From: Sipunculus nudus
Taxonomy: Eukaryota; Annelida; Sipuncula; Golfingiida; Sipunculidae
Assembly: GCA_026874595.1 (NCBI GenBank)
Contig: CM049313.1
Span: 14,443,508-14,507,507, forward strand
DNA: 64,000 nt
Direction: 5' to 3'
This document shows, piece after piece, positions 37,165-49,900 of the stretch. Both the position numbers and the translations under genes were made by a program. The notes beneath the pieces are model-generated. The model ran no database searches. It saw only the letters and a list, made by a program, of their open reading frames with translations, and was not told where the DNA came from. How positions within the stretch are numbered: position 1 is the stretch's first letter; every line of letters starts with the position of its first letter.

Positions 37165-37320
37165 TTTGCTTCCTAAATTTTTTTTGTGCTTTCTAATTTT
37201 TTTTTGCTTCCTAATTAAATTCCTAAATTTTTTTTGCGAAATTTTATGTCGAGATCTCAAGATGTTATCTTGAGACAAATATATTTTTTCTATGTCCTAA
37301 ATCAGCCACCGTATGTATAG
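37165..37320 (-). repeat. Right inverted arm, T-rich
   Basis: Reverse-complement partner of 30152-30340: 'gcttcctaaattttttt' repeats, 'ttttttgcgaaatttt', a fold around 'atctcaagatgttatct', 'gtcctaaatcagccacc'. The two arms lie 6.8 kb apart and enclose the BEL relic. Confidence 0.75.
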
Positions 37321-37359
37321 GACACCCAGCATTTTTTTTTATATCGTTCACATGCAATA

Positions 37360-37445
37360 GTATCTCGTGGCCACGCGACTGTTATCTCATTCCCACCCAT
37401 AAGTATCTCGTAGCCACGCGATAATAATCTCGTTCCCACGCATTA
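37360..37445 (+). repeat. Short direct repeat block (atctcgt..ccacgcg)
   Basis: Three diverged copies of 'tatctcgt(g/a)gccacgcg' alternating with 'atctc(a/g)ttcccac', a unit of about 25-30 bp. It sits just outside the right inverted arm. Confidence 0.75.
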
Positions 37446-37691
37446 GTATGAGGGTAGAGAAACATTCCAGTACCAGATAAGATAAGGTCTAAAGCCGTGA
37501 GTCACTTGTATGTATGCGGTGCGTGTGCGGTGCGGATATGTATGCGGATTTTTGGTGTGTGTGTGTTCATTAGATAAGTTTTTCAGTGCGTTTTTAGGTC
37601 TTTCACTCTCTATCACCTCTACAAAATGGTACGTTTCCGCATAAGTTTTTGTATGCGATTCCGTACCCGCAGCTACATGGTCTGGTTTTCA

Positions 37692-37770
37692 AACAAGTGA
37701 CCCGTGGGTCATAAGGCTCAGCAGACTGACATGTTGATAATACATGTACCATTCTTGAATATGATACCCC
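37692..37770 (+). repeat. Isolated left end of family A
   Basis: 'acaagtgacccgtgggtc' followed by 'aaggctcagcagactg', matching the left ends at 46230, 52862 and 61222. No body or right end follows. Confidence 0.6.
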
Positions 37771-37823
37771 GACATATCCTAGTCATGCTAACACACGGTT
37801 GGTGTTCATTTCTTTATACATAT

Positions 37824-37829
37824 TTTATT
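37824..37829 (-). terminator. Candidate URB2 poly(A) signal
   Basis: AATAAA on the minus strand, 88 bp beyond the URB2 stop codon. Confidence 0.5.
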
Positions 37830-37916
37830 TGTGAATAAAATTTTACATTTTTATAATGAACAAAATGGCATACACATTGTGACTTGTGTCATGCACGAGA
37901 TATAATCCTTGTTAAA

Positions 37917-40900
37917 TCACACTCGGCCGCTGTACTTGTGATACATCTTGAATTCTCCATATATGGTTTTGAAAATCTCCTTCTCACCAGGTGGCAGCAC
38001 TGTATGTAACTGAGCCACGGTGTAGATGTCACAAATATCCACCAGGTTATAAACACCTGCCAACAAGGCTTTCTGAAATTCAGCAAAATGTAATTTTCAG
38101 TTTTGGGGAAAATAAACAGTGTTATATGACCATCACAGGCCCTCTACACCGTAAAAAACTCCATTTTTTAGTTCTAAGTTGCTAATAAAACATGAAAATA
38201 AGAGAAAATTAAACATAGAGTTAACCAATTGTAGTCCCTATGGTTTACATCTTTTATGTAAAGAAAGTACTTTTAGGTTTGGGTAGATTTAACTGTAAAT
38301 TAAAACAAACTTACAACATGAAATTCTTTTAAGCAAGCACTTACCCACCCATCTTAAGCTTGTTGCATCATCACAAACCCCCATATTTATCATATGTATG
38401 TGTGAAAACAACCATAAATTTAGGAATAATATACTTTTTATGGAATGAATAACACAACAAAATTGTAATGTTTCAGGTCAAGTATAAGTACTAAATATCT
38501 GAAAAAATTGACAATACAGAGCAAACTAGAATATCAGCAGAAGCTGACAAAAGCCCTCAGCCAAAAGAACAGTGTTTAGAGGTAGTAACAGTAACAAGTA
38601 CTAGATATCTGTTCTCAAATGGATGTATATCTGAACATGTCTCAGTTATAAATTTAAAATGGAGAGGTATGGACCATGATTCATAACAATCCACCAAATG
38701 CTTCCTGGAAAAAAAAGCTTCAAAGTTTTATTCTATAATAAGCTCTGTGACCTTGAAAAGTAGGTCAAGATCACCCATCTTTGAACTTGATCGAGATTTT
38801 GTCGATATACATCTTCACCAAAGAAATAAAATTCCTATTGTGAATCCTTTTAGAGATATCTGGCTCACAAGGCCAAAGTTGAAAAATCCAAGAAAAATTA
38901 ATTAAAAATCAGAAATTGTAGATGGCGCCCCAAAACTTGTGCCGCAGTTACAGACCATCAGTCCCTATGATCATAGTAAGTATTGTGAAAATCCACCCAA
39001 TGGTTCCTGAGAAATAAGCTTCTAAATGTTTTTTCTATAATCAGCTCTAAAACGTAGAAAAATAGGTCAAGGTCACCAATCTTCGAACTTGACTGAGATT
39101 TAGTCAATATACATCTTCACCAAAAAAATAATATTCCTACGGTGAATCCTTTTAGAAATATTCTGCTCACTAGCCCAAAAATGAAAAATCCGATGAAAAT
39201 TCATTAAAAATCAGAAATTGTAGGTGGCGCAACCAAACTTGTGTAGCAGGTTCAGACTATCAGTCCCAATAATCATAGTAAGTTTTGTGGACATTTACCA
39301 AATGGTTCCTGAGTAATAAGCATCTAAGTGTTTTTTTATAATCAGCTCTAAAATGTAGAAAAATAGGTCAAGGTCACCCATCTTCGAACTTGACTGAGAT
39401 TTTGTGGATATACATCTTTACCGAGGAAATAAAATTCTGACGGTGAATCCTTTTCAAGATATCCCTCTCACAAGGTAAAAGTTAATGGGCGCCGGATGGA
39501 CACACGGACGGACGGACAGCTTGGGTGACGACAATAGCCAATCAGCCTTAGGGCTGAGGGCTAACAAAAAGTGTTATTAATTCTCTTGTTTATATCAATC
39601 ATGAATGGATATGCACTTTTTATCACCAAAGTTCTTCATCATGTTTCTGTTCCACATGTGCCATTTTACATAGACATCAAATTTCCAAAAACCTGTTTCA
39701 CAATAAATATAATTTTAAATTCATTAAATATATAAATATGCCATTTTACTTTCTTAGTTTTATCTTTTTGAAATATTTAAATTTTAATGAAGTACATGAA
39801 GACTACAAAAAGTTTTAACTAGTACTAGTACTAGTACTTTGTCCCTAACAAAGTTTGATATAAGAAACTGACCTTGACTGGAGGCAATAATGTAACCTTT
39901 TGGACTTCATTGACATAGTCAGCGATGATATACCCAGACACTTTGGCAAAGTCTGTCTTGTGAGTGTTGAGTAATGCAAATAACCTGAAATAAAGATGCC
40001 AAGTAAATGACTGAATATCAAATTTCTGATAATAGGAGGACACCCTTAATTATTTACTCTTTGATTTATTTTAGATTATTAACAATTTCTGACTATTTTA
40101 ACATTAACTACCATATAGTGCCCCAAGTAAAGTGGTTGCATTTGCGAGGTGGTCATCTATGTTTCAAGAAGAACAAAAAGAATTGGGACCCAAAAAATGG
40201 TCGTTAGGAGGTGGTCGCTAAAGCTAAGTGGTTGTCAGGTGAGGTTTTACTGTATATTCGTTTACAAACACTCAAACCAACTTACGAGGTATTGGATAAA
40301 ATTTGATTGTGTGAATCTATGGGGAAATGGAAACTTTAGAACATCTGAACACCTTAATTAATGATTTAACTTTTAAATATGTTTAAAATTGGCCTTTAAA
40401 ACAAGGCCAATTTACCTTGTCTAATTTTGTATTAAATTACATGTGACATCCTGGCCACTAATGCTCGTCATAACCTGTTGATAGTAGTAAGAACGCAGGA
40501 TTGAATCTCAGAGGTGCTATAAAGATTTCAGCATTATGGTATCAATCATAACCTTCGTACCTGTCAATCATTTGAGCACAGCCAATCAGGTCTTTGGTTT
40601 CACTTTCTGTTCTGGCCACCTGGGTCTGCTTCCCCTCCTGGATGACAGCACGTAATAAAGCTTCCACAGTTAAGGTTTGTACATCAGCACAGTACCATTT
40701 ATGAATAGTGATATTCTGATTTACTTTTCATTATCATAATGCAGGAATCTGATTATTAAAAGGTTCATTAATTGGATAAAATTGATCAAACTTATTTGAT
40801 GATTCTGACTTCAGTAATGATTGACCCAAAATAATATTTTTCTCTCTCATTTTTAATATTATCATATTAATAAACAGCCCTAATATGCAAAATTTTTAAG

Positions 40901-43900
40901 AATAATTAACTCTTAAATATCCTGAATTTTTCTGACCTGGTTACTCTTACAGGCCTTCAGCCTCAGTGTTCTACAAAATTCATTTAAAACTAAATATATT
41001 TCTTTTATGAAGACACAACACAAACATGAACCGACAGACACCGGAGAAACTTCACCTACTTCCATCATTCTGTAAAACATCCTACCAAAATATAGGAAAA
41101 ATTGAGAAAATAAAACCTTTGTAAGAAGAGTCTCCCATGGTGAAGGCAAGTCAATTGTAAAAGATTGGTATTTTAAATAATAATGGACCTTGTATGTTAT
41201 CTGTGGTTAAAAAAATGCTATAATAAACTGTATCTGAACTTTCAAATGATCTTCTACCAATGTACCGGTACATTAATTTATCATTTGTTGAATGTTCATA
41301 CGGGTTCCCATCCATTTGTTACGACTTTGTACTTATTATTTAATAGATATTATATATATATATATATATATAACATATGATAATGGATTAATATTAGTAG
41401 GGGCCATTTTGTTTGCAGAGACTGCAAAAAACAATCTCTGCAAACAGTAGGGCCCCTAATAATAGTAATCCATTATCATATGTTATATACTGCCAAATTT
41501 TAACCAAGCTAATGTGAAGCCAATCATGCTGTGTAAACATCAAGTCAACAAAATAACAGATGGTGAAAATGTTTAAAGAAAACAGTATTCAGCACACTTG
41601 TACAGTTAAAATAGTTTGATAGAATATCAATAACATGAAGGATACATTTGACTGCCAGAAGATAGGCAGGGATGAACTTGTAGACTGACTCCGCATGACG
41701 TAACAATACTGTACTCAGCAGACTAAAAATAGACTGGAAAGTACAGCAGAACACTTCATGTGACAGGCCTGTCAGCTGAGTGTGGTAGCAGCACTGCAGG
41801 CTGGTCGCCACTTGCTGTGGGCCTAACAGTCTCTGAAATAAAATATACAATAAAATATAATAATACACCTTAATCCCATAACCCTTTACCAATATGAATA
41901 CAGTCTAACCTCTTTTATTCGTCCCTTGTACATCCGCCAACCTCGCCTTCCGCCAACAAATGACAAAGTCCCGATTTCCTTACAACTTATTTACATCATT
42001 CATTTGCGAGCCTCGCTATCCACCATCCACCAGGTGCTTTTTTTTACCCAAATGTGCCACATTCCCTTGATCATACGCCAACTTCCTTATTCCAGCTGAA
42101 GACACGTCAGAAATATTTCATCAACTGGGGTGTTATCACTTGGGCTCAGCTGACCTGGCTGCCTCTGTGCTAACAACATGTCACGCCTCACTGCCTATGG
42201 ATCAAGAACCTGGTGCCACTGATTAATTAATGAATTAACATCCTTGAGTTGACTGTGGACTGCTGTGATCAGCTGAGTGACTGGTGTTGATTCACACTGG
42301 TGGCAAACCAGATGAGTAGTTAGGAGCAATTAACAGGGGTATGAGGTCAAGTGGCATATACATATTGTGAACAGACAACAGCGAACATAGGGGGATTATC
42401 CTTAGTGACAAAGCATGCCTGGGAGTCCGTTAGAAGTGCCAATTGTAGTACCATTGCCATATGTTGGAAACACACAGGATTTATAACAGGGGTGAACAGC
42501 CAAATGAAACAGATCGGTACGACGGTCCAGAATCAAACAGTATCCTTCCACTTGTACAACAAACGACAGATTACCTCGGGATTTACCACAGTGCGATCAT
42601 CAAAGCCATTCAGAAAATAGGAACAGAACAACCTTTGAGCGATCAACATATCGTGGAAAAAGTGACAGACTATGATGATACAGCCCGTCCGACCTCCGAA
42701 CCTGAGGAAATAGATCCCCAAATTCCGCATACATCCGCCAAAGTCCAACAATACATGAAGACTGTCTTCATTATTTTGAGAGCTCCAACTACAGTGAAAA
42801 CAGTCCAATGTTGACACATTTTACCAAAGAATAACAGCTCTTCAGTCACAAGCTGGCAAACAATGTTCATTCGGAATTGTTAGGGGGCACACTCAGATGA
42901 AAGTGAAACAGCTCCAGGAGAATTTTATATTTTGACCAGATAGGTTATACATTTATATCTCTGTTAATAAATTGTTCATACTGTATTTTTCTGTAGTTAT
43001 TTGTACATTTTTTATTAGAATGAAGTTATATAAATGTATAAAATGTTAGGGTTTTTCAATTTAGTTAAAGACAAGCCTAAGAAATGCATAGGCTGATTTT
43101 AGTTATCCTGCCCATCCCATTTGGACCCCTCCATCAACCGTCACCCTTGCTTACCGCCAAAAATTTCCCTAGTCCCAAGGTTCGCTAATGAGAGAGGTTA
43201 GACTTTACTATGCTTATATTAATCTCAATACCCACTAAATGCATCAAATGGGAGCATGATATCACTGACAATGTCAGTCTTGTCTGACTCAATCTTCGTG
43301 GTCTTTCAGGCATTTTCACCCCTTTAGCTTCCCACATCTCCCTGGAACCATTCAAAACATGCATCCATAAAAGGCACTTTAGGGTTACTAGTATTCACAC
43401 TACCGTAAAATCTCCACTTAAAACCGCGGTTTAATCAAGAAATTCAAAATCTTGAAATCAGGTTGATTTCCTGAAAGCACTGTGCGGTTTATACTAGAAG
43501 GGTTTCCTGAATATCTTCCTGACAGTCATCGTTTTTGGGCCGGCGAGTGAGCGATAATATTGCAACTTTCAAAGGCCGTTCTTAGCAGCAGTCTCACATG
43601 CATGGGAGCCGTGTGTAAATGTATTATTTACGGTTATTTGTTATTTATAAATTAAAATATTGCTGATTAGTTTTTGTGTGATATATAACTTGTTATAAAA
43701 TCTTGGTAATTGTTACCAAATAATACGTTTACAACAACCCTGTTGTAACACACAGCGGCCTAACTGCATCAAATGCAGTTATCCAGGACCCAGGATACCG
43801 CCGCATAAAAAGCTTCAGAGTAAACAGGAGAACTTCAAACCCTTGTCGGAAACAAATCGTGTAAAATCAAATAGTGCGTTTATGACAAGGAAACTTTAAG

Positions 43901-46900
43901 TAATCTAAGGGAGATATAGTACTTTATTCGAATGACCACGAAACTCAGCTAAATATTATGTTTTAGTATGTAAACAAGACTCACTTTTAAAACTTTGCAA
44001 TCCATGCGCTTGAAACTGTCTCAGAATCTGGAACAATGAACTGCGTGACCTTTGCTCGCTGAGCCAACAAGGCCCGTTACCACTGGTTACACAGGCGGCT
44101 GCCGGCCAGCCGTGGCTGGAGGGAAAACCCAGAGCATACATTGTTCCCGTGTATCACCGTTTATTAGGATAATACATATTCTTCTAATCAACATTTAAAG
44201 TGGACAAACACTGTCTAAGTGGAATGGCTGTACGCGGTGGGTGGTATTTTAACAGAACAGCCACCTATTTCGTCCCAGCGTGCCTTGCGCGAACACTGCC
44301 TTTACCAAATGGCTCCCCACACGGAAACTTTCTTCAGGAAAAATACTTGCTTACCCCGACTGGCCACTTTAATTTTACCTTAAAATCACTCGTTTTCAAG
44401 CGTCATGTTTCCTATACGTGCGTATCTCGACAAGGTAACTTCAGTTACTTTGATATTTAGTTAAGGTGACCAGCGATGTTTTCAAATGAACCAGCAAATT
44501 GTAACATGGAGCGATGTCAACGTACGATGTGACAAAGATAATACCGAAGTAACCGGTATGAAAATGATTTGAATCTTCCGAGTAATTCCAGAAAATGGAA
44601 ATTTTCATCAAAAATTAAGATTTCAAAATATTACTTTTAGATTTAAAATATACAGTGACTTGAAATGGATAAGCAGAATATTTTTCCCAAAATATAATGA
44701 CAAATCAGTAGCAAACAAGAATACGGCACGGAATATAAAATCTGTATAAACAGGCAGAGGTTCACCGGCCCTTGCGTCTTCCCAAACTTGCTTGAGTGAC
44801 CCTGCAAAAAAAGTCTTATGATGTGTTTAAATAAAATGCCCAAGGAATTTTAAAGTGGACAGCAATGGCCGAGCCGCAACCTACGCGTGTTCATTTCTAG
44901 ATGATAGCTTGATTTTGTCTTTTGTCAAATCATTCCGTAGCGAAAGTTGGTGCGGTTTTAAAGGGGGGTTTTTAGTATTTGAGCCCCTCGCGGTGTCTCA
45001 CCAGGAATTTCGGCGAAGTCTGGGTGCGGTTTTAATCGGAAGTGCAGTTTTAAGTGGAGATTTTACGGTACTTTATATGCCTGTCAGCCTAGCAGGACCA
45101 TTGACATTTACTCCTGGCTGGCAGCCTTATGGTAAAGGCTTTGGCCAGAAGTTTTTGCACAGAATGCAATTGGGACTAAAACCCATAACCTTGAAGTAAC
45201 AAAGCCAGTGCCCTTTCAAAGATGCAACCATACTCAATTACTATATTATTACTTGTTTCTTGATTATTAATTTATATTGTTAATTATTCATCATCATTCA
45301 TGATTCAGTTGTTGTTAAGTTTTTAAAAACCATTCTTTCCTTCCTATCTTTATATTTTTATTTTTTATAACACTTGTGTAAGATCATGTAGGTTTCATGG
45401 ATTTCTTCATTGTAAACCTACAGAATAGAAACACTCACTGGAATATAATTTAAGAATGTGACAGGCTGTTATGTTAATATTCATTAATCAATGAATCAAT
45501 AATTAAACTGCTTTCTCTATAATGGTTGAAATTTTTTTTCATACCCCACTCTTTAAACCAAAATTATATAATTTTAAAATTACCATCATAAATTTTTCTT
45601 GCATTATATTATTATTCATAAATGAGGCTTGCTGTATTGTATTACACTGCAAACATGTGAAAGAAGTTTACACAGACTGATAATGCACTGAATCGTAATG
45701 CAATGACTCATAATGCATTGGCCAATAATACATTTACTAATAATAATGTGCTGACTGGTAATGAATTGACTGATAATGGACTGATGATATTGCATTGACT
45801 GACAGTGCACGGACTGGTAATGCACTGACTGGTAATGATTTGACTGATAAATGCATTAACTGATAATGCACTGATGATATTGCATTGATTGATCATGCAT
45901 CGACTGGTAATGCACTGACTGCTAATGAATTGACTGACAATACTAGACATCCAATCGCTGAGAAATGGAACGATTCACTTACTGTTCCAGCAGCTACTGC
46001 AGCTGTGACAGCATCCAGGGCTGAGATGATGACCTGTCTCATGGATGTTGCAGGGCTCAGTTGCTGCAGCAGACTGTTAATCTTCTGTAACATCTGGTAA
46101 AAAAGATGATAAAGATGACAATAACATTATATAAATCCTGAATCCTGGAATGAATGAACACAATCTTCTCTTTTAAAGGAGCCTATTCCAATATCTGACA
46201 TATTTACTAATGTTAATCCTTTGAAACTTTAACAAGTGACCCATGGGTCATGACGCTCAGCTGACTAGGAAGAGATTCGCAAAAGGAAATTTTATCATCA
46301 GAATGGTAGTATATACCCATTCAACTGAAGCATCAAAAAGATTAACCAACAGGCCAAGATTTAGTCTGTATTTATATATCTCAAAAACAGAGAAAAAATG
46401 TGTACACTTTAAAAACTAGAATACGGGTAGCCGACAAGTGACTACCTGTATCCAACAAAATCAGAGTGGAACTGTTGAAGTGAGGCATGGATTGAGTGGC
46501 AAGGGGAAATAGAGTGAGGTATGTTGCATATTAGCATGGATGTCTGCAGCCTAAATGTGTATGTAGGTTGTGCCACCTACCACAAATCCAGAAAGCTGTC
46601 CAAGTTGTATACATATGCAAAATTCTAGGCAGAAAAGTCAAACCACTACATGTATATGAGTGATTTTAGCCAACGGCAGACAAACAGACAGACGCTGTGC
46701 AAAAATGGTTGCAGGTGGCCCCTCCAGTTTTGTGTAAGATAAAGCCCTATGTGAGATCTATACACATGCAAAATTTTGGCCCAATCGGTCAAGCGGTTCC
46801 CGAGATATGAGCTTGGATGTGATCAGCATGAACATGAATGTAGGTGGCGCCATCTGTCATAAAATCAAGAAAGCTATCCTGGATGTATATGCATGCAAAA

Positions 46901-49900
46901 TTTCAGGTGAATTAGTTAATTCACTGCAGAGATATGAGTGATTTTAACCCAAGGCAGATGAACAGATGGACACTGTGCAAACATGGTTACAGGTGGCGCC
47001 ACCATTTTTGTGTATGTTAAAAAGCAATCTAAGGGCTACATTTGTATAAATTTTATTTCCTGATTGGTCAATCGGTTCCCGAGATATGAGGGTTTATGTG
47101 TGGAAACAGACGCACAAATGGACGCTGGATAGAGGGGAAAGGTCAGAGGTCAACACAAATTGGTTAGGCACTAGTTCACATGTGACCCAATAATTGGTGT
47201 AAGTTTCGGAAAAATCAGTCCATTTTTCTCAGAGGAGCTCTCTGGAAACAAACGTGGCGGTGGCGGAGGAACCCGGTCAAAAACATAGTATCTGCAAAAC
47301 TTCGTTTTGGAGGATACAAAAATACAGGTGGCTCCACCAGTCTGCAGAAACTAATAAAAACACTTAATGGTCAATATCCATGCAAAGAATCATGATGATC
47401 TCCGCATTTGTTGTTCAGATACTTCAGCTTTTGTATTAAATTGTCCATTATTCTGAGGGATACTTCAGAGTCCTATAGCTTGAAGGATATGGGTAACAGA
47501 GACCTAATTTCAAGTTTCCACAGGCAGTCTTCATGGGCCTCCTTGCATGACAAGAATGAGGTTTCTAGGTCCAGTTGTTGCAATTTGTACCCTGTTGATA
47601 GATAACCACATCTTTAAAGGTCTCAAAAAAAGAGAAAAAAAAATCGTAAAAATTTAAAAAAAATAGAGGTGGAGCACCGAAAACTGAAACTGATGGAACA
47701 GCTCATGATCAATATGTATGCCGAAAATCATGACCATCAGTGTTGTAGTTATTGAGATACTGCACTTTTTGTATCAAATTTTCCATTATTCTGGGGGGTA
47801 TTTTGGAGCCATACAGCCTAAAGAATATGGGTAACAGAGACCTAATTTCAAGTTTCCATGGAGAATTTTCATGGGTCTCCCTGTGTGTCAAGAATGAAGA
47901 TTCTAGGTCCAGTGTTTATGATTTGTGCCTTGTTAACAGATGTTCATATCTTAAAAGGTCTCAAAAATAGAGAAAAAATTCGTTAAAAAAAACCCGAGCA
48001 AATACAGGTTGTGCCACCAGTCTGCAGGAACTGATGGAACACCTCTTGATCAATATGTATGCCAAAAATCATGACCATCAGTGATGTAGTTATTGAGATA
48101 TTGAAATTTTTATACGAAATTTTTGACTATTCTGGGGGGTACTTTGGGGCCCCATAGCTCGAAGGATATGGGTAACAGAGACCTAATTTCTGGTTTCCAT
48201 GGAGACTTTTCATAGGTCTCTCAGTGTATCGAGAATGAAGATTCTAGGTCCAGTCCTTACAATTTGTGCCACGTTAACAGATGACAGCATCCTTTAAAGG
48301 TCTCAAAAATAGAGGAAAAAATCGTAAAAAATCGAACAATACAGGTGGCGCCACCAGTCTGCAGGAACTGATGGAACATTTCATGGTCAATATGTATGCC
48401 AAAAATCATGACCATCAGTGATGTAGTTATTGAGATATTGAAGTTACTGTATGAAATTTTTGACTACTCTGGGGGGTACTATGGGCCCCATAGCTCGATG
48501 GATATGGGTAACAGAGACCTAATTTCTGGTTTCCATGGAGACTTTTCATAGGTCTCCCAGTGTGTCGAGAATGAAGATTCTGGGTCCAGTCGTTACGATT
48601 TATGCGACGTTAACAGATGACAGCATCCTTAAAGGTCTCAAAAATAGAGAAAAAATTTCATAAAAAATCGAACGATACAGGTGGCGCCACCAGTCTGCAG
48701 GAAGTGATGACACATCTCATGATCAATAGTTATACCACAAATCATAACCATCAGTCATGTAGTTAATGAGATATTAAAGTTTTTGTATGAAATTTTTTTC
48801 TTTTCTTCGGGGTACTTTTGGGCCCAATAGCTTGAAGAATATGATGAGGGGACATGATTTCTGGTTTCCATTGGGACTTTTCATGGGTCTCTCGTTGTGT
48901 AGAGAATGAAGATTCTAGGTCCAGTCTTAACGATTTGTGCCTTGTTAACAGATGTTCACATTTTTAAAGGTATCAAAAATAGAGAAAAAAATTCGTAAAA
49001 AATTGAAAAATACAGGTAGCGCCACCAGTCTTCAGGAACTGATGGAACATCTCATGATCAATATGTATGCCAAAAATCATGACCATCAGTCAAGTAATTA
49101 ATGAGATATTGAAGTTTTTGTATGAAATTTTTTACTTTTCTGGGGGGTACTTTGGGGCCCCATAGCTTGAAGGATATGGGTTACAGAGACCTAATTTCTG
49201 GTTTCCAAGGAGATTTTTCATGGACCTCTCAGAAATCAAGAAACAAGGTTCTAGGTCCAGCAGTTACGATTTGTGCCTGGTTAACGGACAGACAGACGGA
49301 TGACCGACAAAGAGTGATCCCTATAGCTCAGATGACTTTCAGTCAGCTGAGCTAAAAAAATTGGCCAAAAAACCAACAAAATCCATTGGATTTTAATATA
49401 AAAAAAGCTGAAAAAAAAGAGCACTGCAAACGTGCATAATAAGACTATTGTGTATCTAGTAACCTCTGACCTCATTAAATATGCATGAATTTTGATGAGA
49501 AGGTAATTCAGGTGAGAAACTATTGGTAAATATGTACAAGTTTCATGAAAATCCATAGGATTTTTGGTAGGTCATCAAGGTGCCTCCAAAGTGGGGTGAC
49601 CCCTGAGCTCATTAAATATGCATGGATTTTGCTGTAAATCAAACTTAGGCCAGATATTTAATTGATTTACATTTCTGATGAGTTTTATCAAAATCCTTCA
49701 TACTCTTCACAAGTTATTGCAGCGACACTACAAAGTAACCTAGTGACCCATGACCTTATTAAATATGGGTGGATGTTGGCCATAATTGAACTCAGGTGAG
49801 ATAATCTGTTGCTAAGTAGTTATGGTGTGTTTGGTGAAAATCCGTCAAAGCCTTGGTAAGTTATTGCAGCAACACTAAAAGTTAACGGACAGACAGATGG

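Noticed and set aside
44643-44843. Extra URB2 exon preceded by an acceptor-like 'tttttgcag' on the minus strand
   Set aside because: It lies inside the TIR element 43404-45072, has no matching donor in phase, and the URB2 exons on each side already join in phase 0.
45616-45950. Minus-strand proteins with a pentapeptide repeat
   Set aside because: Produced by a 15-bp DNA minisatellite whose unit is a multiple of three; no exon structure or domain.
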